In this document: one piece after another, positions 1 to 8,870 of the stretch | Layout of the letters: each line of letters opens with the position of its first letter | Numbering within the stretch: position 1 is the stretch's first letter | NCBI RefSeq assembly: GCF_006715495.1 | Contig: NZ_VFNI01000002.1 | Location: 186,001 to 250,000 of the forward strand | Reading direction: 5' to 3' | Length of the DNA stretch: 64,000 nucleotides | Source of the DNA: Herbaspirillum sp. SJZ106 | Lineage (GTDB): Bacteria; Pseudomonadota; Gammaproteobacteria; Burkholderiales; Burkholderiaceae_D | Program-made: the position numbers and the translations under genes | Notes under the pieces: model-generated | Database searches by the model: none | What the model was told of the DNA's origin: nothing | Seen by the model: the letters and a program-made list of their open reading frames with translations, nothing else

Positions 1-573
1 AAGGTGCAGGCAGCCTGCCGCCATCCCGAACGCGTGGTGCTGGGCCATCCCTTCAACCCGCCGCACCTGATCCCGCTGGTGGAAGTCATCGGCGGCCAGC
101 TGACTTCGCCGGAGGCAGTGCAAGGCGCCATCGATTTCTACGCCGCCATCGGCAAGAAGCCGATCCATGTGCGTAAGGAGGTCAAGGGCCATATCGCCAA
201 CCGGCTGCAGGCGGCATTGTGGCGCGAAGCCTTCCACCTGGTGGAGCAGGGCGTGGCCAGCACCGAGGATATCGATACCGCGATTGCCTACGGGCCGGGA
301 TTGCGCTGGGCGCTGATGGGGCCGTACCTGAACTTGCACATGTCCGGCGGCGAGGGCGGCATCAAGCATATGCTCGACCACCTGGGACCGCCGATCGAGA
401 GCTGGTGGGCCGACCTGGGAACGCCGGCGATCACCGACGCGCTGAAGGAAACCCTGCGCGCGGGCGTGGAACAGCAGATGCAGGGGATGACCTCGGCCGA
501 GGTGGCGGCGGAGCGCGACCGGCTGCTGGTGAAGTTGCTGGCGTCCAAGGCGGAGTCGAAGATATTGCCTTGA
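1..573 (+). CDS. 3-hydroxyacyl-CoA dehydrogenase family protein, C-terminal part (5' end outside window)
   Basis: The reading frame is open from base 1, so the N-terminal Rossmann nucleotide-binding half lies outside the window. What remains begins near the GHPFNPP motif typical of the 3-hydroxyacyl-CoA, L-carnitine and L-gulonate dehydrogenase superfamily. It continues through the helical C-terminal domain (HIANRLQAALWREA, then GPGLRWALMGP), which forms the dimer interface and closes the active site. The family oxidises a beta-hydroxy acid or beta-hydroxyacyl-CoA with NAD+ in the cytoplasm. Whether the substrate is a CoA thioester or a free hydroxy acid such as carnitine cannot be decided from this half. 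The gene ends convergent with the LysR gene at 624-1529. Confidence 0.85.
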   Translation, partial: KVQAACRHPERVVLGHPFNPPHLIPLVEVIGGQLTSPEAVQGAIDFYAAIGKKPIHVRKEVKGHIANRLQAALWREAFHLVEQGVASTEDIDTAIAYGPGLRWALMGPYLNLHMSGGEGGIKHMLDHLGPPIESWWADLGTPAITDALKETLRAGVEQQMQGMTSAEVAAERDRLLVKLLASKAESKILP

Positions 574-594
574 TGGTTGTGATTCCATGAATCC

Positions 595-616
595 GATCCC
601 GGCGCAGGCCGGGATC
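595..616. terminator. GC-rich hairpin between convergent genes
   Basis: A perfect 9-bp inverted repeat (595-603 and 608-616) with a 4-nt loop lies just after the dehydrogenase stop codon and before the convergent LysR stop. No T-run follows, so intrinsic termination is possible but not demonstrated. Confidence 0.35.
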
Positions 617-623
617 GGGCAGT

Positions 624-1529
624 TCATTTCCCCTTGCGCCTGCTTGGCGCCATCTCGCGCATCAAGGCGATAAAGCGCTGCGCCCCCAGACCCAGCGGCT
701 TGTCCTTGTTCCACACCACGTCCACCCACAGCCGCAACTGGTTGCTGATGTTGTCGAAGTCGATGGCGGCCAGCGCGCCCGAATCGATTTGCGGCTGCAC
801 CAGGCTGTGCGGCAGATAGGCCCAGCCCAGCCCTTCGCGCACCAGCGACAGCGTGGCCAGGTGGTTGTCGGTGCGCCAGATCTGGCGCGCCAGGAAAAAG
901 CGCGGATCGGAGACGCTGGCATCGCGGCTGGCCACGGCGATCTGGCGGATGTCGTACAGGTCTTCGTAGCGCAGCTTGCGTTTCTTCGTCTTCAATGCCG
1001 GATGCTGTGGCGAGATCACCGCCACCAGCATTTCGCTGCTGAATTCCTGGAACGCCTCGCGGTCGTTGCCGGCGTGGCGCTCGAACACCAGCGCCAGCTG
1101 CGCGCAGTCTTCGTACAGCATGCGCATGGCATCGGCTTGCGGCGAAGACAGGACCTCCACTTCCAGCGACGGAAATTCCTCGGCCAGCACCGCCAGCGGC
1201 CTGGCCCAGGGCACCGACAACAGTTCGGGGGCGACCGCCAGCGTCAGCTTGCGTTCCAGGCCCTGGTGCATGGCCAGCGCATGGGCGTCGAGCTGGCGCA
1301 GGGTGCTGGCCAGCAGGCGCGCGTCCGGCTCCAGCGCGCGCGCCATGTCGGTGGGGCGGGCGTCGCGCGCGGTGCGGTCGAACAGCACCAGGTCCAGTTC
1401 GGCCTCCAGCTGGCTGATGGCCATGCTGACCGCGGAGGGCACGCGTCCCAGCATGCGCGCCGCGGCTGAAAAGGAACCGCCGTCGAGCACCGCCAGGAAG
1501 ACTTTCACATTGTCGCTGGAGAAGGTCAT
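624..1529 (-). CDS. LysR-type regulator divergent from PACE efflux gene
   Basis: A 301-residue LysR-type transcriptional regulator. The N-terminal winged helix-turn-helix (about residues 1-60) contains the usual GSFSAAARMLGRVPSAVS helix pair, and the rest is a periplasmic-binding-protein-like effector domain. It is transcribed away from the PACE efflux gene at 1667, with a 137-bp shared intergenic region. This is the arrangement of AceR and AceI in Acinetobacter, where a LysR protein activates a PACE gene in response to its substrates. By analogy it probably controls the neighbouring transporter; the inducer is unknown. Confidence 0.85.
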   Translation of the reverse strand: MTFSSDNVKVFLAVLDGGSFSAAARMLGRVPSAVSMAISQLEAELDLVLFDRTARDARPTDMARALEPDARLLASTLRQLDAHALAMHQGLERKLTLAVAPELLSVPWARPLAVLAEEFPSLEVEVLSSPQADAMRMLYEDCAQLALVFERHAGNDREAFQEFSSEMLVAVISPQHPALKTKKRKLRYEDLYDIRQIAVASRDASVSDPRFFLARQIWRTDNHLATLSLVREGLGWAYLPHSLVQPQIDSGALAAIDFDNISNQLRLWVDVVWNKDKPLGLGAQRFIALMREMAPSRRKGK

Positions 1530-1666
1530 GTTGTCTTTTTGGTTATCAATAAAACTGAAAGAAGCTGACTTCTTCTATCAATAATTAAACCATAAAATGC
1601 TTCCCGTACCCAAGGCCGTCCCCTCTGTCGTGGCTGGCGGCCCGCAATCCAATCAGGAGAGTTTCC

Positions 1667-2101
1667 ATGCAAGGTTTCAAACGCAAATTCGTCTACGCTT
1701 GTATGTTCGAGCTGCTGGCGATCTGTTTCACCACCTTCGGCCTGGCGGTGATCGCTGGCCATGACGGCGCCCATTCGACGGCGGCGGCGGTGGCCTCGTC
1801 GACGGTCGCCTTTATCTGGAACTTCATCTTCAACGGCTTGTTCGAGCGCTGGGAAGCGCGCCAGGCCAAGCGCGGCCGCGGCGTTGGCCGCCGCATCGCG
1901 CATGCCCTCGGATTCGAGGGCGGGCTGGTGCTGATGCTGGTGCCGCTGTTCGCCTGGTGGCTGGATATCGGCCTGTGGGATGCCTTCGTGCTGGATCTCG
2001 GCCTGATCGTGTTCTTCATGGTCTATACCTACCTGTTCAACCTCGTGTTCGACAAGGTGTTCGGCCTGCCCAGCTCGGCCATGCCGGCGCCCCAGACCTG
2101 A
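1667..2101 (+). CDS. PACE-family efflux transporter
   Basis: A 144-residue inner-membrane protein with four hydrophobic segments arranged as two tandem bacterial transmembrane-pair domains, the signature architecture of the PACE family (AceI type). The first half contains FELLAICFTTFGL and WNFIFNGLFERWE, and the second half repeats the pattern with GFEGGLVLMLVPL and YTYLFNLVFDKVF. PACE proteins export biocides such as chlorhexidine and also short-chain diamines by proton antiport. The length matches the family. An acidic residue in the first membrane segment (E10 to E12 region) fits the conserved coupling glutamate. Drug specificity cannot be read from sequence. Confidence 0.85.
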   Translation: MQGFKRKFVYACMFELLAICFTTFGLAVIAGHDGAHSTAAAVASSTVAFIWNFIFNGLFERWEARQAKRGRGVGRRIAHALGFEGGLVLMLVPLFAWWLDIGLWDAFVLDLGLIVFFMVYTYLFNLVFDKVFGLPSSAMPAPQT

Positions 2102-2252
2102 ACCGGGGGAGCCCCTGCCGGCGACAGGGGAAAGTCTTCCGCATTTGCCTCTAGAATTGGGCGGACGCCAGCGCGTCCATCGCCACCCAACCGGCAGCCT
2201 CCGGACCCGGCCATCTCCACGGCCGGGACATTCAACATTACGGAGCAATGCC

Positions 2253-2445
2253 ATGCCTTATTCCCTGCCAGTCCTTCCCTATGCCTACGTCAACAAGCTC
2301 AATGCCGCCGTGGCCGGCGTCGAATGGGAGCGGCTGACGGTGGAGGAACAGGTCGGTGCGTAACCAGGGCGCACATGCATCTCCGCAACGGCGATGCTGG
2401 CTGCAACATTGGCCGCATTAAGGCTCATGCCGGCACGCGGTTAGT
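2253..2445 (+). pseudogene. Superoxide dismutase (Fe/Mn) remnant with internal deletion and frameshift
   Basis: An ATG at 2253 starts a 36-codon frame whose first residues (MPYSLPVLPYAY) match the N-terminus of Fe/Mn superoxide dismutases. It then jumps directly to VNKLNAAVAGVEWERLT, which in intact enzymes lies some 20 residues further on. The missing stretch normally carries the first metal-ligand histidine. After the stop at 2361-2363, the +1 frame from about 2356 reads VRNQGAHA, matching the family's LRNNGGGHAN segment. An internal deletion plus a frameshift therefore inactivated the gene. The C-terminal domain is absent; similarity fades after about 2380. The product cannot be functional. 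Confidence 0.7.
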
Positions 2446-2573
2446 TTTTTATGCCATGATTCCAGCCAAATGAGATTGGTGGAGACCGGCTTCGATATTG
2501 AATGAATCCGGTTTGACGCCGTCATCGTTGCCATTCCCATTCCCACTGCCCAGCCTACCTGCCAGGAGCCGCC

Positions 2574-3212
2574 ATGTACGTACCCTCCCACTTCGATGAA
2601 CCGCGCACCGAAGTCTTGCACCAGATGATCGCCAGCCACCCGTTCGGGGTGCTGGTCTCGCATGGCGCCGGCGGGCTGGATGCCAACCATCTGCCGTTCC
2701 ATCTCGATCCGGCGCAGGGCGCGCTGGGTACCTTGCATGCCCACGTGGCGCGCGCCAATCCGTTGTGGCGCGCATTGGCCGATGGCGACGAGGTGATGGT
2801 GATCTTTTCAGCCGGCGACGCCTATATCTCGCCCAACTGGTATCCCAGCAAGCATGAGGCACATCAGCAGGTGCCGACCTGGAACTATATGGTGGCGCAT
2901 GCCCACGGCCGTATCGTCATCCGCGACGACGAGCGCTACGTGCGCGGCGTGGTGGGACGGCTCACGCGCACCCACGAGGCGGCGCAGCCGGCGCCGTGGA
3001 AGATGTCGGACGCGCCAGCCGATTACATCGACACGATGCTCAAGGCCATTGTCGGCATCGAAATCGAAATCACCCGCCTGGCCGGCAAGCGCAAGCTCGG
3101 CCAGAACAAGGACGTGCGCGATATCCGCGGCGCCGGCGAGGCGCTCAGCGCCAATGGCAGCCACGCCGTGGGCGATGCGATGCTGGACGAGGCAGCGGCC
3201 AGGGAAAAATAA
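2574..3212 (+). CDS. FMN-binding PaiB-family protein
   Basis: A 212-residue member of the PaiB family (FMN-binding split-barrel fold). The start MYVPSHFDEPR, the segment GLDANHLPFHLDP, and the later WYPSKHE and VPTWNYMVAHAHG motifs are characteristic. In Bacillus, PaiB acts with the PaiA acetyltransferase in negative control of sporulation and protease genes. In Proteobacteria these proteins are mostly uncharacterised flavin- or heme-binding proteins, so the regulator label is inherited rather than proven. No PaiA partner is adjacent. The start is supported by an AGGAG element about 10 nt upstream. Confidence 0.85.
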   Translation: MYVPSHFDEPRTEVLHQMIASHPFGVLVSHGAGGLDANHLPFHLDPAQGALGTLHAHVARANPLWRALADGDEVMVIFSAGDAYISPNWYPSKHEAHQQVPTWNYMVAHAHGRIVIRDDERYVRGVVGRLTRTHEAAQPAPWKMSDAPADYIDTMLKAIVGIEIEITRLAGKRKLGQNKDVRDIRGAGEALSANGSHAVGDAMLDEAAAREK

Positions 3213-3427
3213 ATCCGTCGATGCAACGTTCGCCATGCAACGTGGCGAACGCCGCCGGCCTGCCGCCTCTTGCCGTGCGCTTTCGGCGCTGATGGGCGGA
3301 GGCGATGCTGCGATGTTGATTCCATTTCCGCACAAACTGATGACGATTAATCGTTTGCCAACACCCCCCGGCAAACACAATAATTTTTCCTCAATGGAAA
3401 CGGCAGCCACATTCCCGAGGAGACAGC

Positions 3428-4909
3428 ATGGCGCAGCGTTATCAGCTTTTCATCAACAACGAATGGGTCGATCCGCTGTCGGGCCAGTGGTTCGATTCGC
3501 TCGACCCGTTCAGCGGCGAAGCCTGGGCGCAGATCCCGCGCGCCAACAAGGATGACGTCGAACGCGCCGTGGCGGCGGCGACGGCCGCCATGCAGGGGCC
3601 GTGGGGCAAGATGTCGGCCACCGACCGCGGCCTCTTGCTGCACAAGCTGGGCCAACTGATCGAGCAGCATGCCGAGACGCTGACGCTGGCCGAGAGCCGC
3701 GACAACGGCAAGTTGAAGAGCGAGGTGGGCGGCCAGGTCAGGTACATGGCCAAGTACTTCTACTACTACGGCGGCCTGGCCGACAAGGTACAGGGCGCGG
3801 TGATCCCGATGGACAAGCCCAAGGTGTTCAACTACACCAGGTACGAGCCGGTCGGCGTAGTGGCCACCATCACGCCTTGGAACTCGTCGCTGTTGCTGAC
3901 CGCATGGAAGGTGGCGCCGGCGCTGGCCGCGGGCAACACGGTGGTGGCCAAGCCGTCGGAACATACTTCGGTGTCGCTGTTCGAGCTGGCCAGGTTGTTC
4001 GTCGAAGCCGGTTTCCCGCCGGGCGTGTTCAACGTGCTGACCGGCTTCGGCCATGAAGTGGGCGAGCCGCTGGTGAAGCATCCCCAGGTGCCGCGCATCG
4101 CCTTCACCGGCGGCGACGAGGGCGGGCGCAAGGTCAACGTGCTGGGTGCGCAGCACTTCAAGCGCGTCTCGCTGGAGCTGGGCGGCAAGTCGCCGCACAT
4201 CATCTTCGACGACGCCGACCTGGCGCGTGCGGCCAACGGCGTGATCACCGGCATCTTCTCGGCCGGCGGCCAAACCTGCATGGCCGGCTCGCGCCTGCTG
4301 CTGCAGGAGAGCATCCACGATGAATTCGTCGAGCGCCTGGTGGCCATTGCCAGCAAGGCCAAGCTCGGCGACCCCACCCGTTCCGACGTGCAGGTCGGCC
4401 CGGTGGCTACGCGACCGCAGTTCGAGAAAATCATGGATTACATCGACATCGCCAAGAATGAAGGCGCGCGCTGCGTGTTCGGCGGCAACGCGCGCACCGG
4501 CGAAGGATTCGGCTGCGGCCAGTTCGTCGAGCCGACCATCTTCGTGGATGTGGACAACGGCATGCGCATCGCGCAGGAAGAAGTGTTCGGACCGGTGCTG
4601 TCGGTCATCCGCTTCAAGGACGAGGAAGACGCCATCCGCATCGCCAACGACATCCGTTTCGGCCTGGCGGCCGGCGTATGGACCAGGAGCCTGCATCGCG
4701 CCATGCTCATGTCCGATAAGATCAAGGCCGGCACGGTGTGGATCAACAACTACCGTTCCACCAGTTTCACGACGCCCTTCGGCGGCTACAAGGACAGCGG
4801 CATGGGGCGCGAAGGAGGCATGGAGGCCATCAAGGAGTACCTGGAGACCAAGAGCGTATGGATCTCCACCGACCTCGACATGCCGGACCCTTTCATCCGC
4901 AAGTATTGA
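3428..4909 (+). CDS. NAD(P)-dependent aldehyde dehydrogenase
   Basis: A 493-residue aldehyde dehydrogenase of normal family length, oxidising an aldehyde to the carboxylate in the cytoplasm. The catalytic residues are present: the general-base glutamate E250 in ELGGKSPH and the nucleophile C284 in GGQTCMAGSR. The oxyanion and cofactor motifs TPWNSSLL and EEVFGPVLSV are also present. An AGGAGACAGC ribosome-binding stretch precedes the ATG. It begins a same-strand run with a TcuA-like flavoprotein and an ABC-type binding protein, suggesting a small catabolic unit for an imported carboxylate or amino acid. Substrate unknown. Confidence 0.9.
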   Translation: MAQRYQLFINNEWVDPLSGQWFDSLDPFSGEAWAQIPRANKDDVERAVAAATAAMQGPWGKMSATDRGLLLHKLGQLIEQHAETLTLAESRDNGKLKSEVGGQVRYMAKYFYYYGGLADKVQGAVIPMDKPKVFNYTRYEPVGVVATITPWNSSLLLTAWKVAPALAAGNTVVAKPSEHTSVSLFELARLFVEAGFPPGVFNVLTGFGHEVGEPLVKHPQVPRIAFTGGDEGGRKVNVLGAQHFKRVSLELGGKSPHIIFDDADLARAANGVITGIFSAGGQTCMAGSRLLLQESIHDEFVERLVAIASKAKLGDPTRSDVQVGPVATRPQFEKIMDYIDIAKNEGARCVFGGNARTGEGFGCGQFVEPTIFVDVDNGMRIAQEEVFGPVLSVIRFKDEEDAIRIANDIRFGLAAGVWTRSLHRAMLMSDKIKAGTVWINNYRSTSFTTPFGGYKDSGMGREGGMEAIKEYLETKSVWISTDLDMPDPFIRKY

Positions 4910-4911
4910 CC

Positions 4912-4929
4912 GCGCGGCCAATGCCGCGC
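4912..4929 (+). promoter_or_regulatory. Intercistronic GC hairpin
   Basis: A perfect 7-bp stem (4912-4918 with 4923-4929) and 4-nt loop sit between the aldehyde dehydrogenase stop and the next gene. There is no U-tract, so RNA processing or stability is as likely as termination. Confidence 0.3.
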
Positions 4930-4985
4930 CTACCGACAAGATCACGCCGGCCACGCGCCAGGCGTACGGATATTGAGGAGACAAG

Positions 4986-6452
4986 ATGAATGCGCAGACG
5001 GATAGCTTGCCTGCCTGTGATGTGCTGGTCATCGGCTGCGGCATCTCGGGTTTGTCGGCCGCGGTGTCGGCCCGCGCCGCCGGCGCCCGCGTGCTGGTGC
5101 TGGAACGCGCGGTAAAGGAAAAATTCGGCGGCAACACGCGCTGGACCGAATCCTATTTCCGCATGAAGAACGAGCACGAGGTCAGCGATGACTTCGAAGA
5201 GCGCCTGATCGCCAACGCCGGCTACAACCTCGACCCGCACATCATCGGCGAGGTCGGCGCCGACTACGGGAACTGGCCCTCCTACGTCAGGGCGCACGGC
5301 ATGACCGACCCCGAGCTGGTGTCGACGCTGGCGCAGCAGGCCGGGCCCACGGTGCAGTGGCTCAAGACCTTCGGCATCCGCTTCAGCAACATGCCGACCT
5401 ATTTCCTGACCGCAGCGGCGCCGCGCATGATGCCGGACGGCGGTGGCCTGGCCATGATCGAGGCGCTGCGCGCGCACGCCGAGAAGATTGATGTTCCCAT
5501 CAGCTACCAGACCACCGCCAACGCCATGCGGCGCGAAGCCGACGGTTTCGCCGTCGACGTGGTGCGCGATGGCGGCCGCCAGCAGACCATCCTTGCGCGC
5601 AACGTGGTGATCGCCTCCGGCGGCTTCGAGGGCAATGCCGAGATGCTCACCCGCTACCTGGGCAGCAGCGCCAAATACCTGCGGCCGGTGGCGCCGGGCG
5701 GTTACTTCAATCGCGGCGAAGGCATTCGCATGGCGCTGGAAAACGGCGCTGCGCCGGCCGGCGACTTCGGCTCCTATCATGCCGAACCGCTCGATCCGCG
5801 TTCGGCCGCGGCCGAGGCGCTGGTGATGAATTTCCCCTACGGCATCCTGGTCAACAAGCGCGGCAAGCGCTTCACCGACGAGGCGCCCGGCCCGGTAGAC
5901 ATCCACTACGACCATATTGCGCGCGACATCGGCGACCAGCCCGAGGGCATCGCCTACGTGCTGTTCGATCGCAAGATGGATGACGTGCCGAACTGGAAGA
6001 AGAGCATCCGCACCGACCAGCCGCCGCTGCAGGCCGGTACGCTGGAAGAGCTGGCGGCGCTGTGCGGCATCGACGCCGCGCCGCTGCTGCGCACCGTCAA
6101 TGAATACAACGCCGCCTGCGGCAAAGCGGGCGGGAAATTCTCTGCGCTGGAGGTGGATGGCCTGGCCGCCGAAGGCCTGGACATCCGCAAGTCGAACTGG
6201 GCGCGCGCCATCGACCAGGGACCGTTCTTCGCCTACCCGATCGTGCCGGGCATCTGCTTCACCTATGGCGGTGTCAAGACCGATACCTCGGCCCAGGTGC
6301 TGGACCAGGATGGACGTCCCATCCCCGGCCTGTACGCCGCCGGCGAAGCGGCCGGCCTGTACCACCAGGTGTACACCGGCGCCACGTCGGTGATGCGCGG
6401 CGCGGTGTTCGGGCGCATTGCCGGCGAGCACGCCGCCGCGCGCCAGCGCTGA
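4986..6452 (+). CDS. FAD-dependent dehydrogenase, fumarate reductase/TcuA-like flavoprotein
   Basis: A 488-residue flavoprotein of the succinate dehydrogenase/fumarate reductase flavoprotein superfamily. An N-terminal dinucleotide fold (VLVIGCGISGLSAA, about residues 13-27) is followed by GGNTRWTE. The C-terminal FAD contact region is GLYAAGEAAGLYHQVYTGATS. It is closest in look to TcuA (tricarballylate dehydrogenase) and related oxidases that introduce a double bond next to a carboxylate. Unlike the TcuA at 39019-40428, no TcuB electron-transfer partner is adjacent, so its acceptor is unclear. An AGGAGACAAG stretch precedes the start. It probably forms an operon with the aldehyde dehydrogenase upstream. 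Confidence 0.82.
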   Translation: MNAQTDSLPACDVLVIGCGISGLSAAVSARAAGARVLVLERAVKEKFGGNTRWTESYFRMKNEHEVSDDFEERLIANAGYNLDPHIIGEVGADYGNWPSYVRAHGMTDPELVSTLAQQAGPTVQWLKTFGIRFSNMPTYFLTAAAPRMMPDGGGLAMIEALRAHAEKIDVPISYQTTANAMRREADGFAVDVVRDGGRQQTILARNVVIASGGFEGNAEMLTRYLGSSAKYLRPVAPGGYFNRGEGIRMALENGAAPAGDFGSYHAEPLDPRSAAAEALVMNFPYGILVNKRGKRFTDEAPGPVDIHYDHIARDIGDQPEGIAYVLFDRKMDDVPNWKKSIRTDQPPLQAGTLEELAALCGIDAAPLLRTVNEYNAACGKAGGKFSALEVDGLAAEGLDIRKSNWARAIDQGPFFAYPIVPGICFTYGGVKTDTSAQVLDQDGRPIPGLYAAGEAAGLYHQVYTGATSVMRGAVFGRIAGEHAAARQR

Positions 6453-6458
6453 GCGCAG

Positions 6459-6557
6459 GCCTGCCGCCAAGGCCGGCAGGCACACATGCATGGAAAAACA
6501 GGCGGCATGCCGCCATTGCCACGGCGCGTCGATGCGCCGGGGAGGCGGCTTGCCGCC
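6459..6557 (+). promoter_or_regulatory. Two consecutive intercistronic hairpins upstream of binding-protein gene
   Basis: Two perfect inverted repeats lie in the 138-bp gap: 6459-6466 with 6474-6481 (8-bp stem), and 6544-6549 with 6552-6557 (6-bp stem). Neither has a T-run. Hairpins in front of a binding-protein gene often stabilise its mRNA segment; that role is inferred here. Confidence 0.3.
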
Positions 6558-6590
6558 GGATAACAAGACCATCGAAGCGAGGAGACCAGG

Positions 6591-7850
6591 ATGAAAACGA
6601 AGCACGCAGGGAAACAGCGTTTGCGGCAGTCTGCGGCGATCGCGCTGGCCGCGGCAGTAGCAGCGGTGGCAGGCGCGGGCAATGCCATGGCCCAGGATCC
6701 GAAAATGTCCGACGGCGTGGTGCGCATCGGCGTGCTGACCGACCTGTCCGGCACCTTCTCGGACTTTGCCGGCAAGGGAGCGGTGGAAGCGGTCAAGATG
6801 GCGGTGGAGGACTTCGGCGGCAAGGTCAATGGCGTGCCGATCGACGTGATCGCGGCCGACCACCTGAACAAGGCCGACATCGCCGCCTCCACCGCGCGCG
6901 AATGGATCGACCAGCGCAAGGTCGACATGATCACCGACATCTCCGGCTCGGCCACGGCGCTGGCGGTCATCAAGGTGGCCGGGGAGAAGAAGCGCATCTC
7001 CATCGTCACCGGCGGCGGCACCACGCGCGTGACCAACGAGGACTGCACGCCCTACAGCCTGCATTACAACCACGATACCGCCGCGCTGGCCAATGTCGCC
7101 GGCAAGTACATCGTCAGGCAGGGCGGCAACAGCTGGTACTTCATCACCGCCGACTATTCCTTCGGCTACTCGCTGCAGGCCGACACCACGGCCATCATCG
7201 AGGCCGCCGGCGGCAAGGTGGTGGGATCGGTCAAGCATCCTTTCAACACCTCGGATTTTTCTTCCTACCTGCTGCAGGCGCAAAGCAGCGGCGCCAAGAT
7301 CATCGGCCTGGCCAACGGCGGCTCGGACACCATCAACGCCATCAAGACCGCCGCCGAGTTCGGCATGCTCAGCCCGGCCAGCAAGCAGAAATTCGCCGGC
7401 CTGCTGATGTTCATCAACGACGTCCATGCGCTGGGCCTGAAGACGGCGCAAGGCCTGTTCATCACCGAAGGTTTCTATTGGGATCTCAACGACGAGACCC
7501 GCAAGTGGTCGCAGCGTTTTTACAAACGCATGGGCAAGATGCCATCGGCCATCCAGGCCGCGGACTATTCTTCGGCGATGCACTACCTCAACGCCGTCAA
7601 GGCCGCCGGCACCGACGATCCGGATGCGGTGATCAGGAAGATGAAGGAAACGCCGGTCAACGACTTCTACACCAAGAACGGCAAGATCCGCGCCGACGGC
7701 CTGCTGGTGCACGACATGTACCTGATGCAGGTGAAGACGCCGGCCGAATCCAAGGGCCCCTGGGATTATTACAACCTGCGCGCCACCGTGCCCGGCGAGG
7801 ATGCCTATCCGCCGCTGTCGGCCAGCACTTGTCCGCTGCTAAAGAAATGA
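6591..7850 (+). CDS. ABC transporter substrate-binding protein, branched-chain amino acid (Peripla_BP_6) type
   Basis: A 419-residue periplasmic binding protein with a Sec signal peptide (charged start, Ala-rich core, AMA-QDP cleavage site near residue 35). A LivK/AmiC-like two-lobe domain follows, with the usual start VVRIGVLTDLSGTFSDFAGKG, the ITDISGSATALAV segment and DYSFGYSLQ. Such proteins capture amino acids, amides or aromatic acids for an ABC importer. No permease or ATPase genes are nearby, so it is an orphan that must use components encoded elsewhere. Co-orientation with the aldehyde dehydrogenase and TcuA-like genes suggests all three serve one substrate. Confidence 0.88.
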   Translation: MKTKHAGKQRLRQSAAIALAAAVAAVAGAGNAMAQDPKMSDGVVRIGVLTDLSGTFSDFAGKGAVEAVKMAVEDFGGKVNGVPIDVIAADHLNKADIAASTAREWIDQRKVDMITDISGSATALAVIKVAGEKKRISIVTGGGTTRVTNEDCTPYSLHYNHDTAALANVAGKYIVRQGGNSWYFITADYSFGYSLQADTTAIIEAAGGKVVGSVKHPFNTSDFSSYLLQAQSSGAKIIGLANGGSDTINAIKTAAEFGMLSPASKQKFAGLLMFINDVHALGLKTAQGLFITEGFYWDLNDETRKWSQRFYKRMGKMPSAIQAADYSSAMHYLNAVKAAGTDDPDAVIRKMKETPVNDFYTKNGKIRADGLLVHDMYLMQVKTPAESKGPWDYYNLRATVPGEDAYPPLSASTCPLLKK

Positions 7851-7958
7851 CCGACCGCGATAAGGCCGCAGAACCGGGGTTGCACGCGGCGGGTACTATA
7901 GAATAGCCTGCGCTGCGAGGCCCGCAATCCGCAGGCTTCAGTCGATTCTGGATGAGCG

Positions 7959-8870
7959 ATGAGAAGAAAGATTCCCGGCACCAGCATGCTGGAGGCGTTC
8001 GAATCGGCGGCGCGCCATCTGAGCTTCACGCGCGCCGCGGAAGAGCTGTCCTATACCGAGGGCGCGATCAGCCGCAAGATCGCCATGCTGGAAGACTACC
8101 TGGGCGTGAAGCTGTTCAGCCGCGTCAAGAAGCGCCTGCTGCTCACCGAAGCCGGGCGCAACTACAGCCAGACGGTGCGCGCCACGCTCGACCGGCTGGA
8201 AATCGAAACCACCCTGGCCATGGCGCACGACGAAGGCCGCGTGGCGCTGGAGCTGGCGGTGCTGCCGACCTTCGGCCTCAAGTGGCTGATGCCGCGGCTG
8301 GAACAATTCCGCCTGCAGCATCCGCTGATCACCTTGAACGTCACCGCGCGCGAAGACCCCTTCCTGTTCTCCGAAGAGGGCTTCGATGCCGCCATCCATT
8401 TCGATCATCCGGTCTGGACCAATGCGGTCAGCACCTACCTGTTTACCGAGGAACTGGTGCCGGTGTGCAGTCCGGCGCTGATCGGCGCGTTGCAATGCAA
8501 GCGTCCGGCGGACCTGCTGGCGCATGTGTTGCTGCACAAGTCGGGCCGTCCCGAAGCCTGGTCGCGCTGGTTCGAACTGGCCGGCGTGGCCGACGTGCGG
8601 GCCCTCAAGGGGCCGCGCTATAACATGCACGCGATGCTGATCGAAGCCGCGCGCGCTGGCGCCGGCATCGCCCTGGTGCCGCGCACCTATGTCGCCGATG
8701 AGATCGCCGGCGGCCAATTGACCATTCCCTGGGAGATGCGCGTGCCGGGCGCCAAGGACTATTACTTCATCGCGCCCGAGGACAAGCAGGGCAATCCCGG
8801 CGTGCAGGCGTTGCGCGACTGGCTGCGCGCCGTGTCGGAGCAATATCGCAAGGAGCACGACCGCAACTGA
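7959..8870 (+). CDS. LysR-type regulator, GcvA-like
   Basis: A 303-residue LysR regulator. The helix-turn-helix lies in about residues 10-65 (LEAFESAARHLSFTRAAEELSYTEGAISRKI), where the FTRAAEEL pattern is typical of the GcvA/AmpR subgroup. The effector domain follows, with FGLKWLMPRLEQF and a C-terminal GAGIALVPRTYV segment. It lies 108 bp downstream of the binding-protein gene in the same orientation, so it may be read through from that operon and regulate it, or control a distant target. Effector unknown. Confidence 0.85.
   Translation: MRRKIPGTSMLEAFESAARHLSFTRAAEELSYTEGAISRKIAMLEDYLGVKLFSRVKKRLLLTEAGRNYSQTVRATLDRLEIETTLAMAHDEGRVALELAVLPTFGLKWLMPRLEQFRLQHPLITLNVTAREDPFLFSEEGFDAAIHFDHPVWTNAVSTYLFTEELVPVCSPALIGALQCKRPADLLAHVLLHKSGRPEAWSRWFELAGVADVRALKGPRYNMHAMLIEAARAGAGIALVPRTYVADEIAGGQLTIPWEMRVPGAKDYYFIAPEDKQGNPGVQALRDWLRAVSEQYRKEHDRN

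Noticed and set aside
3347..5137. A 596-codon reverse-strand open frame opposite the aldehyde dehydrogenase
   Set aside because: No recognisable domains; shadow of the forward gene's codon use.
4893..7712. A 939-codon open frame on the reverse strand across the TcuA-like and binding-protein genes
   Set aside because: It lies antisense to two clear genes, has low-complexity His/Arg/Gly/Val-rich translation with no family features, and is a codon-bias artefact of GC-rich DNA.
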